A stretch of DNA of 64,000 bases from Leisingera daeponensis (GTDB lineage: Bacteria; Pseudomonadota; Alphaproteobacteria; Rhodobacterales; Rhodobacteraceae): positions 186,001 to 250,000 of the forward strand of contig NZ_JAHVJA010000001.1 of the NCBI RefSeq assembly GCF_019801465.1. Reading direction: 5' to 3'. Position 1 is the first letter of the stretch, and each line of letters begins with the position of its first letter. Positions 54,270 to 64,000 of the stretch are shown here, piece by piece. Made by a program: the position numbers and the translations under genes. Below the pieces are notes generated by a model that searched no databases, was not told the DNA's origin, and saw nothing but the letters and a program-made list of their open reading frames with translations.

Positions 54270-54689
54270 TCAGCCGCGCGGGATATCGAAATCGGGGTCT
54301 GCAAGTTCAAACCCCTCGAACTGGAACCCCGGCGAAACCGTGCAGCTGACCAGTGTGTAGTCCCCGGTGCTGCGGGCAGCCTGCCAGTGGCCCTGAGGCA
54401 CAATCAGCTGCGGCGCTCCCTTGGTGAGGTCAGGGGTGAGCAGGTGGTCCTGCGCCGGGCCTGCATCGGTCGCCGCCATCGACAGCACCAGCGGCGCGCC
54501 GGAGTGGTAGAGCCAGATTTCCGCCGCGTCGACGCGGTGCCAGTGGCTGCGCTCGCCAGCCTTCAAAAGAAAGTAAATACAGGTGCCTGCGGGGCGGCCT
54601 TCATTCTCCGCGCGCCAGGTTTCCTTGTACCAGCCGCCTTCGGGGTGCTGCTGCAGGCCCAGGTGCTGGATGATCCGGTCTGCGTCCAT
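54270..54689 (-). CDS. DUF985 cupin protein
   Basis: The 139-residue protein has the DUF985 signature [19 protein letters not shown] and [16 protein letters not shown], a cupin barrel with likely metal-binding His. Enzymatic role unknown. Divergent from selO by 57 bp. Confidence 0.9.
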   Translation of the reverse strand: MDADRIIQHLGLQQHPEGGWYKETWRAENEGRPAGTCIYFLLKAGERSHWHRVDAAEIWLYHSGAPLVLSMAATDAGPAQDHLLTPDLTKGAPQLIVPQGHWQAARSTGDYTLVSCTVSPGFQFEGFELADPDFDIPRG

Positions 54690-54746
54690 TGCTGCTCTCC
54701 CTGCTTTGGTGCTGGTAAATCTCTATTCCAGTCATATGTTTGGGCC

Positions 54747-56165
54747 ATGACACTCATGATCCCCTTTGACAACACCTATGCCGCCCTGCCGGGGCAGTTC
54801 TACTCCAAACTGCCGCCGCAGGCGGTGAAGGCGCCCAGGCTGGTGGCCTTCAACGAGGATCTGGCGCGGATCATGGGGATCGCGCCCGGTGAGGCGGTGG
54901 AGATGGCCGAGGTGTTCAGCGGCAATCAGGTACCTGAGGGGGCCGATCCGCTGGCGCAGCTTTACTCCGGGCATCAGTTCGGGACCTACAATCCGCAGCT
55001 GGGCGACGGGCGCGCGATTCTGCTGGGCGAGACCGTCGGAACCGACGGCAAGCGCCGGGACATCCAGCTGAAGGGCTCGGGCCGCACGCCGTACTCGCGG
55101 GGCGGCGACGGGCGCGCCTGGCTGGGGCCGGTGCTGCGCGAATATGTGGTGAGCGAGGCGATGCACGCGCTTGGCATTCCCACCACGCGGGCGCTGGCGG
55201 CAGTGGAGACCGGCGAGACCGTCTGGCGCGAAGGCGGCCTGCCCGGTGCGGTGCTGACCCGGGTGGCGGCAAGCCATCTGCGCGTTGGCACCTTCCAAGT
55301 GTTCGCCGCGCGGGGCGACAAGGTTAGCCTGCAGCGGCTTACAGAATATGCCATCGCGCGCCACTACCCTGAGGCCGACGGGCCGATGGGGCTGCTGCGC
55401 GCCGTGCGCGATGCGCAATCACAGCTGATTGCTGCCTGGATGAGCGTGGGATTCATTCACGGGGTGATGAACACCGACAACTTCTCGATTTCCGGTGAGA
55501 CCATCGATTACGGGCCGTGCGCCTTCATGGATGTCTACCACCCGCACACGGTGTTCTCCTCGATCGACCGCGGGCGGCGCTATGCCTATGCCAACCAGCC
55601 GACCATTGCGGTGTGGAACCTGGCGCAGCTGGCCACCGCGCTGATACAGCAGCTGGATGACCCGGAGGCGGGAGTGGAGGAAGCGACCGAAATTGTGCAT
55701 GCGATGCCCGCGCTGACCGAGGCGGCCTGGCTGACCCGCTTCCGGGCCAAGCTGGGGATCACCTCGGCGCAGGACGGCGACCTGGAACTGGTCACTTCGC
55801 TGCTGGGGCGGATGGCAGAGAACCAGAGCGATTTCACCAATACCTTCCGCGCACTGGCGGAGGGCAAGGCACGGGACCAGTTCACCGATCCCGCAGCCTT
55901 CGATGCCTGGGAGAATGACTGGCAGGCGCGGCTGGCGGATGAACCGGATCCTGAGGCGGTGATGCGCGCTGCTAACCCGGCCTTCATCCCGCGCAACCAC
56001 CGGATCGAGGAGATGATCGCAGGCGCGGTCGCGGGCGATTACGCGCTGTTCCACCGCCTGAGCGCGGTGCTGGCCGCCCCTTACCGGGATCAGCCGGAGC
56101 ATAGCGACCTGCAGCGCCCGCCTTTGCCGGAAGAAGTGGTGCAGGCGACATTCTGCGGCACCTGA
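54747..56165 (+). CDS. selO: Protein adenylyltransferase SelO (YdiU family)
   Basis: The 472-residue pseudokinase-fold protein has [38 protein letters not shown] (quoted in part) and [20 protein letters not shown]. SelO transfers AMP from ATP to Ser/Thr/Tyr of target proteins, part of redox control. The C-terminus ends TFCGT, with Cys where eukaryotic SelO has selenocysteine. Start ATG 54747. Confidence 0.94.
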   Translation: MTLMIPFDNTYAALPGQFYSKLPPQAVKAPRLVAFNEDLARIMGIAPGEAVEMAEVFSGNQVPEGADPLAQLYSGHQFGTYNPQLGDGRAILLGETVGTDGKRRDIQLKGSGRTPYSRGGDGRAWLGPVLREYVVSEAMHALGIPTTRALAAVETGETVWREGGLPGAVLTRVAASHLRVGTFQVFAARGDKVSLQRLTEYAIARHYPEADGPMGLLRAVRDAQSQLIAAWMSVGFIHGVMNTDNFSISGETIDYGPCAFMDVYHPHTVFSSIDRGRRYAYANQPTIAVWNLAQLATALIQQLDDPEAGVEEATEIVHAMPALTEAAWLTRFRAKLGITSAQDGDLELVTSLLGRMAENQSDFTNTFRALAEGKARDQFTDPAAFDAWENDWQARLADEPDPEAVMRAANPAFIPRNHRIEEMIAGAVAGDYALFHRLSAVLAAPYRDQPEHSDLQRPPLPEEVVQATFCGT

Positions 56166-56307
56166 TCCGCGGTTCATCCGGCTGGGTTTATGCCGCAGGT
56201 GAATTGAGCGGGGGCAGACCGCCCCCTGCTGCCGCTCTGCGGCGGGATGACTGTTGTGCCGGAGCGGTGTCCTGAGCCACACTCTGGTTGAGACCCGGGA
56301 CAAGCAA

Positions 56308-57012
56308 ATGCCAGAAAAATCCCTGCCTGACACGATGCGGATCGCCACCTACAACATTCAGAAGTGCGTCGGCATGGACCTGCGCCGGCGGCCGGAGCGC
56401 ATCCTGCAGGTGCTGGAGGGGCTCAAGGCTGATGTGGCGGTGCTGCAGGAGGCCGACAAGCGGCTGCCGCCGCGGCCCGCGGCGCTGCCGCATTTCCTGG
56501 TCGAGGAAACCGGCTGGCAGGCGGCGGACCTTGGCGGCGCCGGCTCGCTGGGCTGGCATGGCAACGCGGTGCTGTACCGGAACGGGGTGCAACTGCGGGC
56601 CAAGGGCCATATCGCGCTGCCGGGGCTGGAGCCGCGCGGCGCCGTCTGGGTGGAGCTGGAGACGGCGCTGGGGCCGGTGCGGGTGATCGGCGCGCATCTG
56701 GGGCTGACCGGCCGGGCGCGGCGTGAGCAGATGCACACCCTGGCGCGGGCCGCGAAGCGCGATGACGCAGCCGTGGTGCTGGCGGGAGATTTCAACGAAT
56801 GGTCGCGCACCCAGGTGCTGGAGCATATCGCCCCGGCGCTGACCTTTCTGCCGCCACGGCCCAGTTTTCCGGCGCTGCGTCCGCTGGGTCCGCTGGATAG
56901 GATTGCCCATTGCAAGCGGCTGAAAGCGGTGGCGCATGGGGTGCATGGCAAGCGGCCGGCGCATATCGCCTCGGACCATCTGCCGGTCTGGGCGGATTTG
57001 CGGGCTGTCTGA
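56308..57012 (+). CDS. Endonuclease/exonuclease/phosphatase-family hydrolase
   Basis: The 234-residue protein has the EEP pattern: RIATYNIQKCVG, VLQEADKR, VLAGDFNEWSR and SDHLPVWADL. It could act on nucleic acid or phospholipid head groups. Start 56308 (MPEKSLPDT) or 56335 (MRIATYN). Confidence 0.88.
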   Translation: MPEKSLPDTMRIATYNIQKCVGMDLRRRPERILQVLEGLKADVAVLQEADKRLPPRPAALPHFLVEETGWQAADLGGAGSLGWHGNAVLYRNGVQLRAKGHIALPGLEPRGAVWVELETALGPVRVIGAHLGLTGRARREQMHTLARAAKRDDAAVVLAGDFNEWSRTQVLEHIAPALTFLPPRPSFPALRPLGPLDRIAHCKRLKAVAHGVHGKRPAHIASDHLPVWADLRAV

Positions 57013-57030
57013 CTGCCTTTGAAGAGTGAG

Positions 57031-57233
57031 CGCTCCCGCGTCCGCAGGTGCTTCAGGCTGCGCCTGCAGCCCCCTTGCGGCTTTGGGCCCGGCGCTGCTG
57101 CGCAGCGCTGTTTTCTGCTGAGAGGCGCTTAAGGGCAGGTTTGCCCTTAAGCGCCATTGCAAGTGTTTTATGTGCTGATCCGCGTCAAGGATGAACAGCG
57201 CTGGCGCGCTGCGGCTTTGCCGTCGTTGACCCG
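57031..57233. repeat. Structured intergenic repeat, copy 3
   Basis: About 203 bp filling the gap between the EEP hydrolase and the helicase gene. It has the best-formed hairpin: GGCGCTTAAGGGCA-GGTT-TGCCCTTAAGCGCC (14 bp, perfect). Others: CAGGC-TGC-GCCTG, GCGCTGC-TGC-GCAGCGC, AGCGC-TGGC-GCGCT inside GTCAA/TTGAC. Confidence 0.85.
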
Positions 57234-57248
57234 GGTCAGCACGGAGGG

Positions 57249-58559
57249 TTAGCGCGCGCGCTGCTTCTGGCTGCGGCGCTGGGCGTTGCCGGGCTTGCCG
57301 GCCTGCGGCTTGCCCTGGCTGTTGCCGCCGCCACCGCCACGGCGGCGCTGACCGCCGGGTTTGCCGCCGCGGCGCCCGCCGGGACGGCCGCCCGGTTTGC
57401 CTGCGGGGGCTGCCGGGTCGGGCATGGCTTCCCAGGCGCGGCCGGAGGCGACGGGGATGGAGATTTTCATCACTTTCTGGATCGCCTTCAGGTCGTCCAT
57501 TTCATCCGGGGCGCAGAAGGCGACCGCCTGGCCGTCCTTGCCTGCGCGGGCGGTGCGGCCGATGCGGTGGACATAGGCGTCCGGCACATTCGGCAACTCG
57601 TAGTTGTACACGTATTTCACGTCCGGAATATCCAGGCCGCGCGCCGCCACGTCGGTGGCGACCAGCACCTTGATCTCGCCTTCCTTGAAGGCGGCCAGGG
57701 CGCGTTCGCGCTGGCCCTGGCTCTTGTTGCCGTGGATGGCAGCCGCCGAGAAACCCGCCTTGTCCAGCGTCTTCATCAGCTTTTCCATCCCCCATTTGGT
57801 GCGCCCGAAGACCAGGGTGCGCTCATCCTTGTGCTCGTTCAGCAGTTCCTTCAGCAGGTCCAGCTTGGCGGCCTTTGCGATGAAATGCACCGACTGGGTG
57901 ATCTTGTCGGCGGCCTTGCCCGGAGGCGAGACCTCGATCCGGACCGGGCTTTGCAGATACGAATTTGCGATTTCGTTCATCTGCTTGGGCATGGTGGCCG
58001 AGAACAGCATGGTCTGGCGCTCGGCCGGGATCAGCGCCGCGATCTTGCGCAGGGTGTGGATGAAGCCGAGGTCCAGCATCTGGTCGGCCTCATCGAGCAC
58101 CAGGAAGTCGCAGGAGCCGAGGTCCAGCGCGCCGCGGTCGAGGATGTCGATCAGGCGGCCCGGGGTGGCGACCAGGATGTCGGTGCCCTTGGCGATGCGG
58201 GCGATCTGCGGGTTGATGGAGACGCCGCCGACCACCAGGCCGACTTTCATCGGGGTGCCTTCGGTAAGGCCCTTCAGCGTGTCGGCGATCTGGTTTGCCA
58301 GTTCGCGGGTGGGGGCCAGCACAAGGCCGCGCACGGTCATCGCGGCAGGCTTGCGGCCGTATTCCAGCATCCGTGCAACCAGCGGCACGCCGAAGGCGGC
58401 GGTCTTGCCGGTGCCGGTCTGGGCCAGGCCCAGCACGTCCTTGCCGTTCAGGGCATGGGGAATGGCGCGGGCCTGGATCGGGGTGGGGTCATTGAGACCC
58501 ATGTCCTTGAGGCGGGCGAGGAGCTTCTCAGGCAGCCCCATGGTCGAAAATTCAGTCAC
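57249..58559 (-). CDS. DEAD-box RNA helicase, RhlE-like
   Basis: The 436-residue protein has all core motifs: QTGTGKT, PTRELANQ, LDEADQMLDLG, FSATMP, ATDVAARGLDIPDV and HRIGRTARAG. The C-terminal 70 residues are Gly/Arg/Lys/Gln-rich, an RNA-binding tail. It remodels RNA or ribosome assembly intermediates, often in cold. GTG 58559 follows AAAGGACG. Confidence 0.93.
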   Translation of the reverse strand: MTEFSTMGLPEKLLARLKDMGLNDPTPIQARAIPHALNGKDVLGLAQTGTGKTAAFGVPLVARMLEYGRKPAAMTVRGLVLAPTRELANQIADTLKGLTEGTPMKVGLVVGGVSINPQIARIAKGTDILVATPGRLIDILDRGALDLGSCDFLVLDEADQMLDLGFIHTLRKIAALIPAERQTMLFSATMPKQMNEIANSYLQSPVRIEVSPPGKAADKITQSVHFIAKAAKLDLLKELLNEHKDERTLVFGRTKWGMEKLMKTLDKAGFSAAAIHGNKSQGQRERALAAFKEGEIKVLVATDVAARGLDIPDVKYVYNYELPNVPDAYVHRIGRTARAGKDGQAVAFCAPDEMDDLKAIQKVMKISIPVASGRAWEAMPDPAAPAGKPGGRPGGRRGGKPGGQRRRGGGGGNSQGKPQAGKPGNAQRRSQKQRAR

Positions 58560-58909
58560 GTATCGTCCTTTCACGGCCCTGCGGTCTGCACTGGCCGGGT
58601 CCGCTGCACGGCAGCGGTTTCATGCGGGGCAGGGACCTCGGGCGCGCGCTGGCCGGATGCCAGGCCGCTGGCCTCTGCAATCCCCACGCGTGATTTTGGG
58701 AATGGCGGCATATCACTAGACCCCGGATGGTCTGTCACGCACAGGCGGTGCGTCCGGTTCTGGTCTCTGCTCACGCGGCAGGGAGGGATGCCTGGGAGCC
58801 AAATGGCTGTGGATAAGCCGTTTGTCAACTGCTGATGCAGGCGAAAAGCCGGTTTTCGCGGGCAAACGCATCCGTTAAAGAGGAACCCCAGAAAACCGCG
58901 AGGACGCCA
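58560..58909. other. Divergent gap between the helicase and fur genes
   Basis: These 350 bases hold the 5' leader of the helicase gene and the promoter of the Fur gene. I see no credible reading frame and no strong hairpin. Confidence 0.5.
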
Positions 58910-59323
58910 ATGGCAAAGACGATTATCGCCCGCTGCGAGCGCAAGGGGCTGCGCATGACCGGCCAGCGCCGGGTGATCGCCCAGGTGCTGCAGGACAGCG
59001 ATGATCATCCGGATGTCGAAGAGCTGTATGCCCGAGCCAGCGCGATGGATGCAGGCATTTCGATCGCCACGGTCTACCGGACGGTAAAGCTGTTCGAGGA
59101 AGCGGGCATTCTGGAGCGGCTGGAGTTCGGTGACGGGCGCGCGCGCTACGAAGACGCGGAGCGGGAGCATCACGACCATCTGATCGACATGAATTCCGGT
59201 GAGGTGATCGAGTTCTGCGATCCCGAGATCGAAGAGCTGCAGGAACGGATTGCCCGCAAGCTGGGATATGAGCTGCGCGGTCACAAGCTGGAGCTTTACG
59301 GGGTGCCGCGCAAGGCGGATTGA
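58910..59323 (+). CDS. Fur-family regulator, probably Mur/Fur
   Basis: The 137-residue protein has the Fur winged helix (GLRMTGQRRVIAQVL; SIATVYRTVKLFEEAG) and metal site region HHDHLIDMNSGEVIEFC. The CxxC pair that binds structural zinc in E. coli Fur (CLDCG) is replaced by DMNSG, as in alphaproteobacterial Mur-type proteins, which sense manganese or iron. ATG 58910 after GAGGACG. Confidence 0.9.
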   Translation: MAKTIIARCERKGLRMTGQRRVIAQVLQDSDDHPDVEELYARASAMDAGISIATVYRTVKLFEEAGILERLEFGDGRARYEDAEREHHDHLIDMNSGEVIEFCDPEIEELQERIARKLGYELRGHKLELYGVPRKAD

Positions 59324-59525
59324 ACCCGCCGCAAGGACTGAGTTCTTGGAGAAAAGTGACAGCTCCGCAGGTTCGCGGGCAGGCGGCGCATCACAAGAAT
59401 TGATGTGTGTGCTCACGACTTGTCATGTTTCGAGGTCGGAAACAGAGTTGCCGGCGCTTGGGCGCTGATGTCTTTTGCCCGGACGGACCGGCATTCTGGC
59501 GGTTTGAAAGACGGGACGCGCGAAC

Positions 59526-60425
59526 ATGAACAATCTGCACGGCATTCTGCTGGTCATCGCCTCCATGGCGGCCTTCACTCTTGAGGACATGTTTATCAAG
59601 CAGATGGCAGGCTCATTGCCGGTTGGCGAGATCCTGATCTGCCTGGGGCTGGGCTGCGGGCTGATCTTTGCGGTGATGGCCAAGCTGCAGGGCAACGCCC
59701 TGTTCGCGCCGCGGGCCTGGCGGTTGAAGCCGGTGCTGCGGGCGGGAACCGAGGCGGTTTCGGCGATGGGGTTTGCCTCGGCGCTGGCGCTTGTCGACAT
59801 CTCCACCGTGGCCGCCGTGTTCCAGGCAACCCCGCTGGTGATCACCATGGGCGCGGCGCTGTTCCTGGGCGAAGATGTGGGCTGGCGGCGCTGGCTGGCG
59901 ATCTGCACCGGCTTTGCCGGGGTGCTGCTGATTATCCGGCCCGGGCTGGACGGATTCGAGCCCGCGGCGCTGCTGGTGATTGTCGCCGTCCTGGGCGTGG
60001 CTGCACGCGATCTGATGACCCGGGTTATGGACAGCGCGGTGCCCTCCTCGGTGGTGAGCTTTCAGGCCTATCTGTCATTGGTTCTGGCGGGCGGCTTGCT
60101 GCTGGCCTTCACGCCGGGCGAGGCGCGGATGCTGGAGGGCGGCGAATACGGCATGATGCTGGGCGGCATCGTCTTTGGCGTCATGGGCTATTACGGCATC
60201 GTGGTGGCGATGCGGATCGGTGATGCTTCGGCGGTCACCCCGTTCCGCTACACGAGGCTGCTGTTTTCGATTCTCGTCGGTGTCATCGTCTTCGGCGAGC
60301 GGCCTGACACGCTGACCCTGGCCGGGGCCTCGCTGATCATCGGGTCCGGTCTGTACACATTTGTCCGGGAGCAGCGGCTGGCCCGGCGCGCCCGCAGGGC
60401 GACTGCGGCAGCGGCTGCGGCCTGA
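59526..60425 (+). CDS. EamA/DMT-family transporter
   Basis: The 299-residue protein has ten membrane helices in two EamA units (LVDISTVAAVFQATPLVITM; VTPFRYTRLLFSILVGV). Exports an unknown small molecule. It is separate in sequence from the cassette transporter at 25090. Confidence 0.88.
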   Translation: MNNLHGILLVIASMAAFTLEDMFIKQMAGSLPVGEILICLGLGCGLIFAVMAKLQGNALFAPRAWRLKPVLRAGTEAVSAMGFASALALVDISTVAAVFQATPLVITMGAALFLGEDVGWRRWLAICTGFAGVLLIIRPGLDGFEPAALLVIVAVLGVAARDLMTRVMDSAVPSSVVSFQAYLSLVLAGGLLLAFTPGEARMLEGGEYGMMLGGIVFGVMGYYGIVVAMRIGDASAVTPFRYTRLLFSILVGVIVFGERPDTLTLAGASLIIGSGLYTFVREQRLARRARRATAAAAAA

Positions 60426-60495
60426 AGTCCCAGGGCGGCGGACGGCGGCAGGTTCTGCGGAGCTGTTGGCGCAAACAGGGCATTGTTAGCCCTAA

Positions 60496-61884
<1,389 letters not shown>

Positions 61885-62284
61885 GGCGCCTGGCGCCCGC
61901 GGATGGCGGTACTCGCCTGCCTGAAAGCCCCGCCGCACGGCGGGGCTTTTGCTTTGCCCGCCAGGCTGAGTAAAGGCGGAGAGGCTGGCACAGGCAGCAG
62001 GTTTGGTCGAATGCCCTGCGAATACTGCCTAAGCCGGCAGCGGGATGCGATGTGTGCCGGGATGCGGGCCAAAGGGGCAAAAAGGTGTTCGCTGGTGCGG
62101 GGACCGGTGCCGCAGGGCGGCGGTTCGGGATCCGGGACATGGTGATCCGGCCGCAGCCGGGGCCGGGCTGGATGAAGCCGGGCGATGCGGCAAATTTCCG
62201 CAATTTTTCCCGTTTCTGTGAAAACCTATGCGGGTATCGCGCCGCAGGTGATAAGTCTGGGTTTGGGCGAAGCAAGGCAAGACG
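61885..62284 (+). other. Gap after eno with terminator only
   Basis: Apart from the terminator at 61924-61950 this 400-base stretch shows no supported gene; short frames here lack ribosome binding sites and family likeness. Confidence 0.5.
61924..61950 (+). terminator. Rho-independent terminator after eno
   Basis: AAAGCCCCGCC-GCAC-GGCGGGGCTTTT: 11-bp stem and T-run 40 nt past the eno stop. Confidence 0.92.
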
Positions 62285-62824
62285 ATGAAGACGGCCATTA
62301 TCCTGACAGGCCTGCCAGCCAGCGGCAAAGCAGCGCTGGGGCATGCCCTGGCACGGCAGTTAAGCTGGCCCTGTCTGGTCCGGAACGATTTCCTGGAGGT
62401 TCTGTCCGCCCGTGCCGGAGAGGCCGGGCCGGAGCAGCTCAGGCAGCTGAACCGGGACAGCGACCGGTTGTTTCAGACGGCGGCGGAGGCGCTGGATTGC
62501 TGCGTGCTGGTGGCGCAGTGGCAGCCGCGCGGTGCGGGCGCTGGATCCGGGACACCGGCCGGATGGCTGCAGCGCTATGACACGGTGGTGGAGGTGCACT
62601 GCGCCTGCAGCGCTTCAGATGCGGCGGAAAGGTTCTGCGCCCGCATCGAACCGCAGGAAGGGCCGGACCATGCGCGCCGCTGTGCCGGTGTCCTGCAGCG
62701 GATGCGGGACCTGGAGGATGGATACCCCCTGCAGGCCGGCCGCCTGATCTCTGTGCCGTGCGGGCCGGGGTTTGATGCGGAACAGCTGGGGCGGGACGTG
62801 GCTGCGGAGATAGCGGAAGGCTAA
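62285..62824 (+). CDS. P-loop kinase-like protein with altered Walker A
   Basis: The 179-residue protein starts with GLPASGKAALG, a Walker A motif in which the usual Ser/Thr after Lys is Ala. It is the size of small P-loop kinases (AAA_33/zeta-toxin-like). VRNDF is near the usual position of the substrate Asp. Activity is uncertain given the change. Confidence 0.75.
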   Translation: MKTAIILTGLPASGKAALGHALARQLSWPCLVRNDFLEVLSARAGEAGPEQLRQLNRDSDRLFQTAAEALDCCVLVAQWQPRGAGAGSGTPAGWLQRYDTVVEVHCACSASDAAERFCARIEPQEGPDHARRCAGVLQRMRDLEDGYPLQAGRLISVPCGPGFDAEQLGRDVAAEIAEG

Positions 62825-62933
62825 TAGCCAGCCACTGCCGGTTATGTGGCCCGGATCACAGACGCTTCCGCCTGCCTCATGTTACCCTTTCTCTGCGCGG
62901 CGCAGCAGGCGCTGCGGGAAAGGGGAACAGGCC

Positions 62934-63086
62934 ATGACGATGCGGGCTTTGCGCACAGTGGCAATCTGTGCAGTTCTTTCAACTCTTCTGGGATGCAGCG
63001 AACCGGGAACCTATCCGTTCAGCGGGCAGGCCGCCTCGGCGGATGATCCGGTCAAACGGCTGAACCTTGGCGGGGAAATACGCTGA
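62934..63086 (+). CDS. Small lipoprotein
   Basis: A 50-residue protein: signal sequence MTMRALRTVAICAVLSTLLGC with lipobox LLGC (Cys near 21), then a 30-residue mature part (SEPGTYPFSGQAASADDPVK). AGGGGA precedes the ATG. Function unknown. Confidence 0.65.
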   Translation: MTMRALRTVAICAVLSTLLGCSEPGTYPFSGQAASADDPVKRLNLGGEIR

Positions 63087-63129
63087 GTCCAGATAGGCGG
63101 CCTGATCTGACACCGGGCCGCATCTGAAC

Positions 63130-63162
63130 ATCTGGCGCCCTTGCCGGGGGAGGGCGCCAGAT
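63130..63162. terminator. Bidirectional hairpin
   Basis: ATCTGGCGCCC and GGGCGCCAGAT, perfect 11-bp stem, 11-nt loop, between two convergent small genes. Confidence 0.7.
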
Positions 63163-63171
63163 TGAATTCTG

Positions 63172-63447
63172 TTAGCACGGGGCGGTGTAATAGGTGCCGT
63201 CGCCGCGGGAATAGGCGCACTGCCGGGTCTGGTTGTTTTGCGCAACCAGAGTGCCTGCGGCGGCGCCGCCGAGGGCTGCAATCAGGCGCCAGTCATCGTC
63301 GGCCTTGAGTGCATCGGCAGCGATCAGACCGGCTGCGGCGCCGCCAGCAACACCGGCAACGGTGCGCTGTTCCGGGGTCAGGTTGGTGCAGGCGCCCAAA
63401 CCAAGGACAGCAGAACTTGCAAGTGCAGGGATCCAGCGGAAAGTCAT
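63172..63447 (-). CDS. Glycine-zipper lipoprotein
   Basis: The 91-residue protein has lipobox LGAC (Cys20) and a glycine-zipper helix AGVAGGAAAGLIAADALK, as in YmgG/SlyB-type outer-membrane lipoproteins. Function unknown, possibly envelope integrity. Confidence 0.8.
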   Translation of the reverse strand: MTFRWIPALASSAVLGLGACTNLTPEQRTVAGVAGGAAAGLIAADALKADDDWRLIAALGGAAAGTLVAQNNQTRQCAYSRGDGTYYTAPC

Positions 63448-63695
63448 GTAATTTCTCCATTTTCAGGTTCGGGGCGGCCAGTTTGCGGGCCGCAGACGGT
63501 ACTATAACGCCGGCTTCGGGGCGATGGTTCCGCATTCTTTACCCGGACCGCTGCCGCAGGCGCAGAACCGCCTGACGGGGGGGCTCGACGGCGGTCTTTT
63601 GCCGGACCTGGACCGTCTGGCGTCACCGGGCAAAAGGTGATGATTGCGTTCCGCCGGAAAAACAGCCGGGCTGCGTTAAAACCGGGGGAGGAGCG

Positions 63696-64000
63696 CTACA
63701 GGTTCTTGGACATCAGAATGTAGTTTTTGCGCGGCTGGAAGCGGGTCCGCAGATAGAGCCGCTGGGCGGTTTCGTTTTCCCGGCTCACTTCCAGGTGCAG
63801 GGCGCGCATGCCGGCAGTCGCCAGCGATTTCGGCAGCTCGGTCAGCACCTCGGTTGCGATGCCGCGTCCGCGCACGGCGGGGCGGATGTACAGCTCATCG
63901 ACAAAACCGTCCATGCCGCCGAATTCCACCGACCAGCCGAAGGTGATGACGATATAGCCGATCGGTGCCCGGGTCGGGCCGATCAGGTAGACGGCGCCGT
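63696..64000 (-). CDS. GNAT N-acetyltransferase, cut by the window edge
   Basis: The C-terminal 101 residues are present: PIGYIVITFGWSVEFGG then VDELYIRPAVRGRGIATEVL, the acetyl-CoA loop RxxGxA of GNAT enzymes. The start lies beyond base 64000. Acceptor unknown. Confidence 0.85.
   Translation of the reverse strand, partial: GAVYLIGPTRAPIGYIVITFGWSVEFGGMDGFVDELYIRPAVRGRGIATEVLTELPKSLATAGMRALHLEVSRENETAQRLYLRTRFQPRKNYILMSKNL

Noticed and set aside
61903-62145. Small frame after eno with CEYC near 62014
   Set aside because: It runs through the eno terminator, has no ribosome binding site and no recognisable product.

Overview
The window is about 64 kb of high-GC, gene-dense chromosomal DNA that looks like a marine alphaproteobacterium of the Rhodobacteraceae (Roseobacter group; Leisingera, Phaeobacter or Ruegeria-like is my best guess, inferred only from gene content and protein style). 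Markers are the cluster DUF177-rpmF-plsX-fabH-ihfA-merR, a DksA with a single zinc-finger cysteine, a double-length dCTP deaminase, OlsB, minCDE and a Mur-like Fur protein. I see no rRNA operon, prophage, insertion sequence or CRISPR array. There is one tRNA (Pro, anticodon GGG).

Layout. 0-9.8 kb: glnE with a small partner, a BNR-repeat protein, a lipoprotein, an RlmI-type rRNA methyltransferase followed by a PIN-domain protein, an M48 protease, and an SbtA-type bicarbonate permease divergent from a LysR regulator. 9.9-14.6 kb: a Thr/Ser exporter-like protein, a tandem HD-GYP protein, and minCDE. 14.8-20.2 kb: a minus-strand run of PhoD-like phosphatase, VWA protein, a 55-residue membrane protein, a DUF2927 lipoprotein and a MoxR ATPase. 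20.4-26 kb: dksA, an FAD monooxygenase, xthA, and a three-gene cassette made of a protein with eight FSSGS repeats, an unrecognised helical protein and an EamA transporter. 26-38.5 kb: erpA, a dGTPase, GFA and YciI proteins, argS-SPOR-nagZ-scpA-scpB, MFS/Lrp, dCTP deaminase and tRNA-Pro. 38.7-44.7 kb: the merR-ihfA-fabH-plsX-rpmF-DUF177 cluster and bamE. 44.8-57 kb: olsB, an Uup-type ABC-F protein, an acetyltransferase, an SDR enzyme, a FemAB-like protein, tyrS, anmK, a desaturase, a cupin, selO and an EEP hydrolase. 57-64 kb: an RhlE-type helicase, a Fur/Mur protein, a second EamA transporter, eno, a P-loop protein, two small lipoproteins and a GNAT protein cut by the window edge.

Most genes are housekeeping. 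nagZ and anmK both serve peptidoglycan recycling; the SPOR protein, scpAB and minCDE serve cell division and chromosome organisation; glnE, dksA, Fur/Mur and HD-GYP are regulatory. The least ordinary items are the FSSGS-repeat cassette with its AT-rich, repeat-filled leader; a three-copy structured intergenic repeat whose stems covary between copies; a 13-bp inverted repeat that would bury the start codon of the HD-GYP gene; and an OxyR-like LysR lacking the redox cysteines next to a bicarbonate transporter.
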